Shown one piece after another: positions 51,101 through 60,972 of a DNA stretch of 64,000 nt. How positions within the stretch are numbered: the stretch's first letter is position 1; every line of letters begins with the position of its first letter. Origin of the DNA: Echinometra lucunter (taxonomy: Eukaryota; Echinodermata; Echinoidea; Camarodonta; Echinometridae); the NCBI GenBank assembly GCA_029962745.1, contig CM057157.1, positions 20,915,798-20,979,797 on the forward strand. Direction: 5' to 3'. The position numbers were made by a program, and so were the translations under genes. The notes under the pieces are model-generated. The model searched no databases, had not been told where the DNA came from, and was given only the letters and a program-made list of their open reading frames with translations.

Positions 51101-53890
51101 GCAACCAAAGCAGACAAGAGAGATTTCAGAGAGACTTTTTTTTATAATATGATCTGCATAAATTAATCATGAATCAACAAAGAAAGAAAGTGAACATGCA
51201 GATGCAATGTTCATAACTGGAGTGTCACTCTAAAATTCCCTTGCCTCAACATGACAAATTTCTTGAGATACATGTATAAGCTTTCTATTCACTCTTATAC
51301 ATGTACATGTAGTTTACTCTGATAAATGCAAGGCCCAAAGTATTTCAGTTCTAATGCCATTCTCAGATATATACATATAGCATTGTAAATTTCACAAATG
51401 TGTGTATTTCAAAGATAAAGTTAAGTTCTGGGCCCTGTAACACAAAGATTTGCGATCAATTGCAAAGTTGTAATGACCAATCAAGACCACTGTTTCATGC
51501 ACATCTCGTTCAAAAAAGTGACCATGGACCAATCAGAATGGTTGTTTTAAATTTGTGATTGATTGCAAACCTTTGTGTTACGGGCCCCCGGTCATGCAAT
51601 CATATCGTGAAAAAACTGTATCCAAGAAACTTGAAAAGTTGTAAATACATGTAAAAACAGGTGTCCATTATTAGATGTTGAAATTATCAAACTGATAAGA
51701 AATTGACCCTCATGCTCCACACAAATGTCTGGCCTGAACAATTCAGCTTCATGTACATGTACATGCGTTTCTTGTCTTATTTCGAATATGAGGGCATTTG
51801 AAGGGCAGTCTTTTTAGGGAACTTTGCTGCTCTGATATTCCTCCTAACTGACGTTGAAGGAATAAGAAAGCTCACAAATTAATATTTCACCTTTCCCAGA
51901 ACTCAAGCTTTCCTTTAAAGGGTGATTTTAAAGTCAACACTTAATGCTGATGACTAAATTTCATGACATTATGTCACTATCATAAAAGAGAGCTCTATGA
52001 AATCAGACAACTTAATGTGTGTAATAAGAGATTATACAGTAGTTTGGCCATAAAATTATCAGATAAGTAGTAAAATACAAACAGTTACAGTATGATAACT
52101 GGCTGCATAGGAAAAATGTCTCGTAAGCTAAATGTCCTACAATTGAACAAAAGTAAACTTTGATATGAAGCCATTTTCTTTTAAAGTGAACTAATCCCCA
52201 GTGCAATGATTTCATTTCTTCTGCTAAATCATAGCTTGGATATTGGCGACTTCACATAGTATCTGATCAAAACAAGTAAAAATGTGCTTTTGTATATAAA
52301 ACCACAACTGCGACATATTCAAGTTAAACTGCCACAAGGAGTCTACCCCCCCCCCATCTCTCTCTCTCTCTCTCTCTTTTCCTCATTCTTTTTCTCTATT
52401 TTTTTCTCCCTCTTTCTCTCATACTTCAACTATCTTCTTTGTCTTTCTCCTTCATTCCTGTTTATGATTACTGTATGCAATTCTTTAGCTTTCTTAATTG
52501 TTCAAATTTTATATTACACCCCCTGTATAATACAAACTTGAATAATATGTCGCCCTCATTTGCATCCTTCATTTGCAATGCTTGATATTGTACAATTTTT
52601 TTATTTTTTATTTTTTTGCAATATTTTCCAAGTGCAGTTCAGTTCTTGTTTATTCATCTATTCATTCATTCATTCATGGTTTATTTCAATTCCCAACTGG
52701 CAATCGATGGCTGAACTGCTCATAATTTACACTTAAAAACATGCAAGGACATACACAATAACATGCCTACAACAGATCATAATATATACTAAAGTGGTCT
52801 AAAGAGTAATTACAAGTAAACAGAAAATTACAGAACTAAATTTGAAAAAAAAAAAATCCAGGCAGAGAAATCATCACATTGATCAATCATCCTTGTAAGC
52901 TACTGATACTACACAGCAATCAAATGCAACAAATGTGATATAGCACGCTGCGATGGAATTTACCTCCTAATATCAATGAATTTCTTTGTGTATTATCTTT
53001 TGCACATAGACAATAAACCTATGATTGTATAATTGCAATGTTATCAGTTATACTAGTATGTGATGAAGCAAGGCTTTCGTGCTCTGGTGCTTGTATTGTA
53101 CACGGGTATTCATCATTTCAACCATTTAATTTCCTGTTCATAACTGAATATGTTCACTGAAGAGAGATACTCCCACTGAGCATTACAATGCATAGCAGAA
53201 CTTTGGGTGTCACCTAAAGGTTTGTTCACATAGCCAGCAGTAAACTGCTTCTTTCTTTTTTTTAAGTGGTGTTTTTTAAGTATACTGCGTTTCTCATTTC
53301 TGCATCTTAAGACACAGGAAAGTGAGTATGCAATACACCAGATTACACACACATTCCCAGTTTCCCACTTTCCAAACATGGTGAGCAGAACATCCTGTTT
53401 TTTTATCTTTTTGATCTACTGAGCATTAAAATGCATAGCAGTTCATAGTCAACTAAAGGTTTGCTTACATGAACATGTACGTGTATGCAGCACTAAACTG
53501 CTATAAAAAAAAAATACCCTAAAGTAAGAATTTTTAAGCACACTGCATGTAACATTTTTGCATCTTTTAAGACACAGGAAAGTGAGTATGCCATATGCCA
53601 ATTAAACACACATTCCCACTTACCGAACATGGTGAGCGGAACACCCCGCTTTTGATCTTATAAGCCGCCGCACTAACATCCTGGAATTTGACCTGGATGG
53701 GGTTGTCTGGGTCGCAGTGGGGGTCATGCTGGTACTCCTCGGAGATGTCGCTGATGTCGACGTCTGCATCCTCCTCCACAGATGTCATGTGGCAAGTGTC
53801 GTGACCGTTGATCAGGGTTTGTTTGTGGACATCCATGGCAAGGTCTTGGTCTTCAGAAAACTGGCTTTGAGGGAGCTCCGAGGGCATCAT
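28841..53890 (-). CDS. L-threonine dehydratase (threonine ammonia-lyase), PLP- and ACT-domain enzyme
   Basis: Twelve coding exons with consistent GT-AG sites and phase: 53890-53624, 50645-50575, 46248-46203, 45639-45454, 44962-44907, 43507-43345, 42777-42687, 42000-41925, 41244-41119, 30073-29906, 29517-29460, 28945-28841 (1413 bp, 470 aa). Fold-type II PLP enzyme: Schiff-base lysine K115 in [15 protein letters not shown] at 139-144, phosphate-binding VGGAGL at 240-245, MCGGNID at 366-372 near the pyridine nitrogen (Cys where many relatives have Ser). Residues about 391-470 form an ACT domain ([26 protein letters not shown]). Expected reaction: L-threonine (and serine) to 2-oxobutyrate (pyruvate) plus ammonia. 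The N-terminal 75 residues are acidic and probably disordered. TAG directly precedes the start ATG in frame. The ACT domain argues against serine racemase proper. Intron 10 is 11 kb because of an inserted repeat block. Confidence 0.95.
31324..31358 (+). repeat. 35-bp direct repeat bracketing the satellite, left copy
   Basis: ATTCGAAGTTTCGTAGTTTC... is identical to 39871-39905. Next to it (31370-31396) is a block rich in GGCGACCA/CCAGCGACCA whose reverse complement sits next to the right copy (about 39837-39857). Confidence 0.85.
31600..35091 (+). repeat. satellite array, forward half (~15 units of ~228 bp)
   Basis: Unit landmarks: GCACTGAAGCTTCGCACAGT, TGAATAAAAGTTCGCAAGAC, TTCAGCTTTATCCTGATATA, AAGTTGTGTGGACCTTACTG. 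Higher-order structure is clear: a five-unit block (about 1138 bp) beginning near 31840 recurs near 32977 with the same variants, such as the 'ATATAGAACACTATAC' unit and the 'CACTGGAAGCCCGTAATGAAG' unit (32521 and 33658). Confidence 0.97.
35092..38880 (-). repeat. satellite array, inverted half (~16 units of ~228 bp)
   Basis: The same unit in reverse orientation; the switch point is at 35091/35092, in the middle of a unit. A four-unit block of 910 bp is duplicated nearly exactly (for example 36423 and 37333 onward). The last two or three units before 38880 are more diverged, as expected at an array edge. Confidence 0.97.
39871..39905 (+). repeat. 35-bp direct repeat bracketing the satellite, right copy
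   Basis: Identical to 31324-31358 and in the same orientation although the neighbouring GGTCGC-rich block and the outer TIRs are inverted. Confidence 0.85.
41400..41600 (+). repeat. SINE-like element in dehydratase intron 9
   Basis: Body TTTGGTAAGGCATTAATTCT and tail TACTTTCTGAGCAGTCAGGT parallel the SINE at 21370-21565, though its tRNA-like head is more decayed. Confidence 0.55.
42020..42545 (+). repeat. two-copy tandem duplication, unit ~264 bp (dehydratase intron 8)
   Basis: Copies starting AGAATGTAAAAATGGTATAA at about 42020 and 42284 are nearly identical; each includes a G-tract followed by CATTACATGTATAACTATT. Confidence 0.9.
45050..45440. repeat. CT-rich tract with (TC)n and (CTCTC)n cores (dehydratase intron 5)
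   Basis: (TC)n at about 45095-45140 and CTCTCCTCTCCTCTC repeats at about 45358-45392. It ends about 15 bp before exon 5, on the donor side of the minus-strand gene. Confidence 0.9.
46655..46762 (+). repeat. 54-bp tandem duplication (dehydratase intron 3)
   Basis: TGCAATTGTTATTTATCACT...TTTATCATTG occurs twice back to back. Confidence 0.85.
47224..48621. mobile_element. non-autonomous hAT element (1382 bp) with 8-bp target duplication
   Basis: The element 47232-48613 begins TAGTGGTCTGGTCGA and ends TCGACCAGACCACTA (perfect 15-bp TIR), flanked by perfect 8-bp duplications TACAGGAC (47224-47231; 48614-48621). Subterminal GTCGACAT-type words occur at both ends (47307-47315; about 48580-48597). 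No hAT transposase or BED/dimerisation domain can be read in any frame. It is inserted in intron 3 of the dehydratase gene. Confidence 0.92.
49080..50395. repeat. 157-bp tandem repeat array
   Basis: Unit landmarks: TGACCTTTGACCTTACCATG, GGTCCCCTTAGTGCATCTAC, AAGAGAGTCTTGCACGTAAA. The last six copies are spaced exactly 157 bp apart; the first two are more diverged. Confidence 0.95.
49496..50293 (-). promoter_or_regulatory. six perfect DR1 nuclear-receptor motifs
   Basis: On the minus strand each site reads AGGTCAAAGGTCA, the consensus direct repeat with 1-bp spacer bound by RXR heterodimers, HNF4 and COUP-TF type receptors. Starts: 49496, 49653, 49810, 49967, 50124, 50281, all exactly 157 bp apart. 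Two earlier units (about 49116 and 49332) carry TGACCTTTCACCT instead. An additional TGACCTCTGAC word lies 10-15 bp away in most units. Sequence identity is certain; function is inference. Confidence 0.6.
50407..50479 (+). repeat. 11-bp minisatellite (GACGGACGGAC)n
   Basis: Seven near-perfect copies of an 11-bp unit made of GACG words, at the end of the 157-bp array. Confidence 0.95.
50843..50862. repeat. poly-G tract
   Basis: About 20 consecutive G, followed by AGGGGG; in dehydratase intron 2, about 200 bp from the exon 3 acceptor. Confidence 0.9.
51430..51587. mobile_element. 158-bp palindromic MITE (dehydratase intron 2)
   Basis: GGGCCCTGTAACACAAAG at the left and CTTTGTGTTACGGGCCC at the right, with complementarity continuing through GCGATCAATTGCAAA / TTTGCAATCAATCAC. 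Non-coding. Confidence 0.85.
51588..53623. other. dehydratase intron 2 remainder; partial internal duplication
   Basis: Two related blocks near 53196-53356 and 53433-53610 share CTAAAGGTTTG, GCAGTAAACTGCT / GCACTAAACTGCT and GACACAGGAAAGTGAGTATG. The second abuts the exon 2 donor. The (CT)n run at about 52360-52378 is simple repeat. Confidence 0.6.
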
Positions 53891-53920
53891 CTAAGATTTG
53901 GCAACCTCCTGTTGTTGAGT
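53891..53920 (-). other. 5' UTR part of dehydratase exon 2
   Basis: A TTTTCAG acceptor precedes this 30-bp stretch, and an in-frame TAG sits directly before the start ATG at 53890, so translation cannot start upstream and a non-coding first exon is required. Confidence 0.75.
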
Positions 53921-55006
53921 CTGAAAATGGGCAGCAAAGCAGAGAAACTTTTAGTTAAATGACAGGTTAAGGAAGCTTAAACATGCAGGGGTCAGATTAA
54001 CTTGTGATGCTAGAAAGTTTGCCAATGAGTAACATGGCCATACTTACTAGTTTAGAATCATGACTGATGTGTATATTTGGTAAATGTGTAACACTAAACC
54101 TTTCACAACAAAGATTTCATGGGTAAAGTTTAATGTGATTAACAACTACTGACAGTAATTGATTTCACAAGAAGAATAATTCTATGGCTTGTAGTAGTAT
54201 ATCTTAAGTTGTATTGTAGGTCTCTAAAATTGATTCATTAATATCTCCTATTCTTACCACTGCCTTACCACATAACCACACAACAAGTGTTTGGTTCTTT
54301 AGAAAACAAACACATGTTATTAAACGATAGAGGAACCTAAAATTACCTAGCATGAAATATACTTACATGTACATGTAGAATGTGGGAAAGGAACTGTGGG
54401 ATGGATAATTATTGAAAATATTGGGGTAATTCTTTTGGGTTGGGGCAACTTTTGTGACATACAATGTACCACAACAAAAAGTCCTTGTCTCGAACTAGGC
54501 AAATATCTGCCAACAATGACTTCAGCCCAACATCTAATTCTCAAGCATCATGATGTATTGCGATTTCTGACTGAGCGTCTTTGTGCTTGTCACACATTAT
54601 AGTATAATTGTTTGTATCGACATATTCCTTGGTGATATGATTGTCCACACAAGTTGTGTTTCTGCCTATCCAGACAGATAATTCAAACAGTCATTTGAAG
54701 AAGTTTGCATCAATTGCATGTTTTACACGTACATGTATATTTAGACTATTTGATAAATCTTTTTAAGAGACATCCTAATGCTGGACAATATCGTGAATGA
54801 TATTCACAAAAATATTCATGGTGCATGGTGGTTGGCTCTAAAAAGAAAAAATAAATAATAATCTATGAATGAATTCCACATTCGAGTAAGTGCCATGGAA
54901 AAAACTAATATCTAACAACATTCACAATAACATTTTTCCAATGGAAAGTTAAAAATTCAGCAAAACTGAAGAAGTAAGAAGTTCACATCATGTGTCCATG
55001 ATGGCT

Positions 55007-55066
55007 AGGATTAGGATTAGGGTTAGGGTTCGGATTAGGGTTAGGATTACATGTAAGATTAGGGTT
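55007..55066 (+). repeat. interstitial telomere-like (TTAGGG)n block
   Basis: Four exact TTAGGG plus TTAGGA/TTCGGA variants, interrupted by ACATGTAA. Flanking AGAAGTTCACA (left) and TGTGAACTTCT (right) form a short inverted repeat, so the block sits in the loop of a hairpin. It is in dehydratase intron 1, not at a chromosome end. Confidence 0.85.
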
Positions 55067-55438
55067 GGCAGTGTGAACTTCTTTAGTATTCATGGTATAT
55101 GGTTGGTGCCCCATGTCTGCGCATACTGTACACGCAGATCTATCTGCGTGATACTAACATCACAAAAGACGCAACGAACACATCATCTTGATATCAATTT
55201 TAGTGATATGCATCAGTGAAAAAACAAGGAAAAACTGGTGAAGAACATCTATTTCATGTATTCTTATTCATATGCCTTGAAAATGCCACCTTTCATACAA
55301 AAATCCCAAACCGCATGTGACATGCATAAAGTGAATGAGTGCGCAGACATAGGAACCTTCCCTTTTTTAGCGTCAAATTCACACCATCCCCTTTCTTTGT
55401 GAAAACATTGTTCTTACTTGAATTTTAATGAGCTTTTC

Positions 55439-55540
55439 GGCAAGACTTCCTTTTGCGACAGCCACCCAACATGCAAGGTGTGCTTTATTCCGCGTTCCGT
55501 TAGCATGTTTGGGTGGCTGTCGCAAAAGGAAGTCTTTCCA
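55439..55540. mobile_element. MITE family B, copy 2
   Basis: GGCAAGACTTCCTTTTGCGA pairs with TCGCAAAAGGAAGTCTTTCC across a 60-bp centre; same family as 16301-16400. The GACAGCCACCCAA / TTGGGTGGCTGTC extension gives arms of about 35 bp. Confidence 0.85.
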
Positions 55541-55716
55541 GATTTTCTGCACAATTACTCTCTAGAATATGAGGATTAAAATAAGGTCAGCCATTAGAGG
55601 AATACCAATTTCAAGTGAAATGTTACTAGGTGCGCAGACATAGCCCCCCCCCCCCCATTATACCTAACGTTAACGTTAACATTTTTGGTATTAAAAAAAT
55701 GAGCATCTAATGATCT

Positions 55717-55960
55717 AATAGGATGGGGGGTCGGGTGTCCGGACACCCAACAAAAATAAAGCCTTCTTTTTTGTCTTTGGACTAGACAAAAACTATGCAT
55801 TGAATAGTGCTAATCATCATCATTTTTTGTTCTCTATAATATTGTCTAAAAGTTGTGTTAAAAAATTAAGAAATATTGCTTGTAAACTTTTTCAAATGGC
55901 TATTTAAAATCAACTGTCCGGATAGACAACCTGTCCGGACACCCAACAACTGGGTATACA
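55717..55960 (+). mobile_element. dispersed element family A, copy 2
   Basis: Collinear with 13956-14200, including the GGTGTCCGGACACC-type subterminal inverted repeats and the shared right flank AACTGGGTATACA. Confidence 0.8.
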
Positions 55961-56084
55961 TTCATGAAAATCAAATGTTTGACATAGTCTGACAATATTG
56001 TTCTAACGATAATAGTAATAAGACATGTAGCCAAATGAACAGTACCGTCATGACTGTGATGAAATTCATCGATCTGCAGCTTAC

Positions 56085-56300
56085 CTTCGCCTTCGGCTTC
56101 GGCTTCACTTTCGATCTAGTAACGTACGTTACTTCTCCGACTCTGACTCTTCTTTTTTATCCTCGCTTCTGTAAAACTTCGTCTTCCAAAGATGAACAAC
56201 TGTTACCGTAATTTCAATTCATATGATGGATGCAGTTCGGAGTGTTTCTGTCTCTTGCACTGTGAATGCAACACCTTTTTAACGGGGCAACTCTAAAGAA
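56085..56300 (-). other. putative non-coding first exon and promoter-proximal region of the dehydratase gene
   Basis: On the minus strand GGCGAAG is followed by GTAAGC, a good donor, with the exon 3' end at 56085. Local CG content rises (about 56040-56460) and several CG-containing words and alternating GCTAGCGC sequence follow, consistent with a promoter. The exon's 5' end is not determinable. Confidence 0.45.
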
Positions 56301-57127
56301 ATTATTCTAAAATATAAGCCGGTACATCAATGGTATCGTAATGTTTACGTTTATATATATCAGCTGCGCTAACTGGCGCGCTAGCGCTAGCATGACGTAC
56401 CGTACGTGAATTGAAGCGTGCAAGCATGCAAGCGATCGCCAACCGGTTCAGACCGGTGCTTGCCATAAACATCATCACAGACCTCATTGTATTATTGATT
56501 GTCGAAATTCATCAATTTTCATGCACGATGTATAAATCTATGATTATTTTGATCATCTATTCGCAGAAATATCGATTTATACACTCTAATGAAACGCTAG
56601 ATTCCTACTGTTTCGGTCATCATATGACATTTTTAGGAAGTCTTCATAAATATCGGTTTAAATTCAAGACTACACCGTACCACATCCTGTTTCGAGGATC
56701 CTCGAAATATGCAAAAATATTCATTCTGATTGGTTTAAAGGGACAACACCCATTTTAAAGCACGTGGCAGTGTTTACGTTATCATGAGACACGATCACCA
56801 TACATCATGCCCTTGAAATATATGAAAGTCATTTCCCGAAGGCATTTATTTTACCCTTTTAACATAAAATTGGTGTTTCAAAATTATAAAATTTTTCCAC
56901 GAATGTATAGAATTCTGTGCTCATAACTTCTACTCAAGCATCTTTCATTTTTGTAGGACTCAAACTTAAACCACAAAATGCAGACAATATTATTGGTGCC
57001 AAAAAATTAAAGATTGTTTGGTAGGATGTGGTAAACATTTCCTCATAAAAGTCGCAATTGGAAGCATACATCCTTTTTTCTTGGCAAAAAAAGGTTACAT
57101 AAGAAATGCAGATGATGTGAACTGATC
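56301..57127. other. no gene recognised
   Basis: Upstream of the inferred dehydratase promoter. A 7-kb stretch to the window end shows no recognisable exon on either strand. Confidence 0.4.
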
Positions 57128-57169
57128 TTTCTTCTTCTTCTTCTTCTTCTTCTTCTTCTTCTTCTTCTT

Positions 57170-57200
<31 letters not shown>

Positions 57201-57230
57201 AGTTCTTCTTCTTCTTCTTCTTCTTCTTTT
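57128..57230. repeat. (CTT)n microsatellite
   Basis: About 33 CTT units, interrupted once by AAGTT near 57199-57203. Confidence 0.97.
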
Positions 57231-57348
57231 TGAGACTTATAACATGGTATTCATCATCTTATGTACTTGATAAGTTTAGATTGAAATGTCAAAACAGAAA
57301 AGGTGAAGGCATTGGCACGATCGAATCTCAGGGATATGGGGTATAATA

Positions 57349-57380
57349 TCCCCCTCCCCCCCCCCCCCCCCCCCCCCCCC
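57349..57380. repeat. poly-C tract
   Basis: About 32 nearly uninterrupted C followed by ACACACAT. Other C/G runs occur at 55646-55658, 58554-58566, 59266-59279 and 60807-60820. Confidence 0.9.
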
Positions 57381-57862
57381 ACACACATACTTTTTAGAGA
57401 GGGGGATGGCATTTACAAATATACCCCCACATTTCAAAGAAGAAATAATATTTAAATCAATCAGTTGTTGAATTTTTTTATAAATCTATCCGAAATGACG
57501 GTTATAGTAGTAAAATTTCTGTTTGAAATGCCATTAAAAACCAGAGATAGGATGGGAGAGTATAGGTGCGGGTGTGTGGATGTGTATCTTTGTTTTTAGA
57601 TCCCTTTTATATTAAAAAATGATATGGTAAAAATGGTATGGTAACTTTAAGAATAATTGATAACCGTATTTGATGGAAATTAAGTTTATTTGCGTGAATT
57701 TTTTGTATGCTGGCATAGCCATTTAGTTAAATTCAATTCAATTAAATTCAATTTGATAGTCTATGATATGCAGAATACATAGAAACTTTGCCTCCACTGG
57801 CTGGTAATAAATAAATCATGACAAACTGCATACATGAACAGGAGAAATTACAAGTGCTACAA

Positions 57863-59020
57863 GAATACATTTAAATGTTATACATTTTAGGACGCATGTT
57901 GACAAACTAAATAGGATCAAATGCATGGGAAATAAGAATTGAAAATAAATGAATTAGGAAGAACCAACCATTAATAAATTTTTGACCCGGAATGGAGTTT
58001 AGCCCCAACGGACTATTTTCCGTTTTAAATTTTAAGAGTGCATGGTCACTAAAACCATGGTAATAAAACTAAAGTGAAACCAGTGTATTACAATGGTGGA
58101 ATAACCATGGTAATGCAACCATATTTCAACCATGGCTTTACCATGCTCTTCAAAACATCCATTGACTTAATTTGCATATTTTCATTTGCATATTTCTGAA
58201 ATTTCTAACAAAATTTGATATATTTAGAAAAGTGCAAATGCAATATTATTGTTTTTCATAAATATCTATTACGAAATTAGTAGTGAGATATTTCGTGAGT
58301 GAATTTCATTATTTCACATTCCATATTTTGTATTAATAACAGAAATTGTTACAAATTACCATAATTTACTAACCATTACCACAAGCAAGAAATTCTTAGG
58401 GCGGTATATAAGATTGAAAGCCATAGGTAACCAGCGGGTGTAACATAAAACATAAAATCAATCTTACGATTGATATCAATCGTAAGTCTATGGCAAACCA
58501 TGTACTACAGAGATACAATTGATTGTAAGATTGATTGTATTTCTTTATGTTACACCCCCCCCCCCCGATGATGTAATGATTATGACTTGTGATGATGTAA
58601 TGATTATGACTTGTGATGATGTGATGATGCTGATGTGATTGTGTGATTAGTAGTTTCAAATTAACCGTGTTATGTAATATGTAATAATAATCTAATAATA
58701 ATAATAATTGTCATGTAATAAACATAATCATGCAGCTTGAACTTACAAATGGAAATCAAATTGGAACAGAACGATGGTAGAATGGTTATGGCCGAGATTT
58801 TACTGTGGTTTAACCATGGTTTCACCATGGTTTTGGCCGGGATTTTACTGGATTTTGGTAAATTTTCATGGTAAAACCAAGGTACATATTTATAAGGGAG
58901 AATACATTTAAATGTTATACATTTTAGGACGCATGTTGACAAACTAAATCAGATCAAATGCATGGGAAATAAGAATTGCAAATAAATAAATTAAGAAGAA
59001 GCAACCATAAATAAATTTGA
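57863..59020 (+). mobile_element. segment flanked by ~120-bp direct repeats
   Basis: GAATACATTTAAATGTTATA... occurs at about 57863-57980 and again at 58900-59020, collinear with few differences. The enclosed ~915 bp contains multiple ACCATGGT words near both edges (58052-58140; 58808-58835) in roughly inverted arrangement. It could be a solo-repeat-flanked insertion or a segmental duplication. Confidence 0.55.
58436..58558. repeat. hairpin-forming inverted repeat
   Basis: GGTGTAACATAAAACATAAA / TTTCTTTATGTTACACC at the outside and AATCAATCTTACGATTG / CAATTGATTGTAAGATTG inside. MITE-like, nested within the segment flanked by direct repeats. Confidence 0.7.
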
Positions 59021-59579
59021 AATTAATCTAGACATCCAAGGAAGGACGCTCAGGGCAAGAGAAAGTGTAAATTGATAATGTATACATTCAAGTAGAATGT
59101 TAGACATATGGTTTGATAGAACATAATAATTCATTTTTTTAAAGAATTGATCTAAACAAATTTGTATTGAATGGAAGTTACCGAAGTAAAGATCACGAAA
59201 AACAAAAAGTGTGTATACTCAAGTGTGAGATCGTGCTAGAAATTTCAGCATAAGATTTAAATCATCCCCCCCCCCCCCCTCCTCAAAACGGATGCCAAAT
59301 ATACAAACCCTCACCAGAAAATGAAATATGTTCATCAGATTCCTTATTGGCCCACATTTCAAACACATAGAATATTGGCCACCGCTGGAAATCCATTAAC
59401 AAAATACATCATAGCTAACAAAAATATGGACAATTTTAGCACACACATCACATAAATATACATTACAAAATCAAATGAATATAGTGAAAAAGAAGAGTAC
59501 AAGTGGAGAAGAAAAGAACAAGGACTTAACAGAGCAAAATAATTAACTACCAACCTTTCAAATATAGTGCCCCAATAAT

Positions 59580-59807
59580 TTAAAGACGCTAGGTCGTGGG
59601 CTTTCATGGGGAATGGATCATAATTTGCTGACACCAGACTTTGTGAAAAGCACCGGAAATACCTGTAATAGAGCTACATTTCTGGAGCACAGCAAAACAA
59701 GCTGTCCCACCACAAACATTCTTCGGCCTGCTTCGGGCATTCTTGGGCCAGGGAAAGTGAGATAAGTCATAAATTCCCCATGAAAGCCCACGACCTAGCG
59801 TCTTTAA
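59580..59807. mobile_element. TTAA-flanked MITE with near-perfect TIRs (228 bp)
   Basis: TTAA-AGACGCTAGGTCGTGG at the left (59580 on) and CCACGACCTAGCGTCT-TTAA at the right (to 59807). Terminal inverted repeats match perfectly for about 32 bp. The body is non-coding. The lack of divergence suggests recent mobility. Confidence 0.9.
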
Positions 59808-59879
59808 CAAGCCATGCAAGTCACATTACATTTCTAAGAAGACTTGAATATAGAACAGCTAGTGTGTATAATATGAAAT

Positions 59880-60420
59880 ACAAAATGAATGAGGAGAGAG
59901 CCAGAGAAAGGAACAATTAAAAAGAGAGAAGGAAGAAACAGGTGAAGAGGGGGCGAGAGTGAAGAGAGCAAGGGAGATAGTAAAGAGGAAGAGGAAGAGA
60001 GCATGAGAGGGAGATGAGAAAAGAAGGAGAGAGAGAGAGAGAGAGAAACAAGTCTGGGGGTGTGGCGAGAGTGAGGAACAAGGGACATAGTAAAGAAAAA
60101 GAGAAAGAGAGCATGAGAGGGAGATGAGAAAAGAGGGAGAGAGAGAGAGAGAGAAACAAGTCTGGGGGTGTGGCGAGAGTGAGGAACAAGAGACATAGTA
60201 AAGAAAAAGAGGAAGAGAGCATGAGAGGGAGATGAGAACAGAGGGAGAGAGGGAGAGGAAAAGGAGAGGTGGGCAGAGTGAAGAAGAAAGAGAGAGAGAG
60301 AGAAAGAAAACAAGAGAGGGTGGAAATCAGGGTAGAAATCAGGGTGGAAATAGAGGGAGAGAGGAAAGAAGACAAAGAAGATAGGTGAACCAAGTCAGAA
60401 AAAAAAATTAGAGGGAGAAG
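59880..60420. repeat. purine-rich tract with ~3 tandem copies of a ~110-bp unit
   Basis: GAGAGCATGAGAGGGAGATG occurs at about 59998, 60107 and 60216, each followed by GA runs and CAAGTCTGGGGGTGTGG in the first two. The minus strand reads as serine/leucine-rich open frames that are products of the repeat only. Confidence 0.9.
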
Positions 60421-60578
60421 AGACAGCTAAAAGAGAGGAAAATACATGTAAAGAAAATGTTTACTGCATGGTTTAGAAATAAAAATAGCACCAACCATAC
60501 TGGCAAGATTCAGATAGGAGGTTGACAGGGGGATAATAAGTTATTGCTAGCATCACTGTAATCTTATGTTGAGTTGCT

Positions 60579-60694
60579 GAGTTGCAATTGATTCAAATCG
60601 ATCACAATTTTGAGATTGATCTCAACTCCTATCTCTTAAGTACACAGTCAAGATCAATCTCAAAGTTGTGATCGATTTGAATCAATCGCAACTC
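60579..60694. repeat. 44-bp-arm hairpin
   Basis: The left arm 60579-60622 (GAGTTGCAATTGATTCAAAT...) and right arm 60651-60694 are reverse complements with two differences around a 28-bp loop. Confidence 0.9.
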
Positions 60695-60972
60695 TTTGTA
60701 AGACGGGGCCTTTGTATTAACCTCTTTGTTTTATTTGTACGAATAAAGGTGATGTCAAATAAAGAGACCAGGAACTGAAAAGCAGGGGTGGTGCTACAGG
60801 GAAGGGGGGGGGGGGGGGGCAGTCACCCATTTTTAAAGTGATCAAAAAAGAAGAAAAAGAAGAGTAAGGGGGAAGAGAGGGCAGAATCATGCAACTACAT
60901 AATAGCCCTAAAACAATGCCATTTATGCGTCATCTTGCTCCCTATGAAAATACCCTGGTGCTGCCTTTCTGC

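Noticed and set aside
28841..53890. Bacterial contamination or recent horizontal transfer of the dehydratase
   Set aside because: The coding sequence is split by eleven introns with consistent GT-AG sites, and AT-rich intronic repeats are continuous with the host DNA.
55007..55066. Chromosome end or telomere
   Set aside because: Short, degenerate and inside an intron with unique sequence on both sides.
59834..60393. Overlapping 158-159-residue Ser/Leu/Phe-rich frames on the minus strand
   Set aside because: Translation of a purine tandem repeat; both frames are open because of low complexity, not selection.
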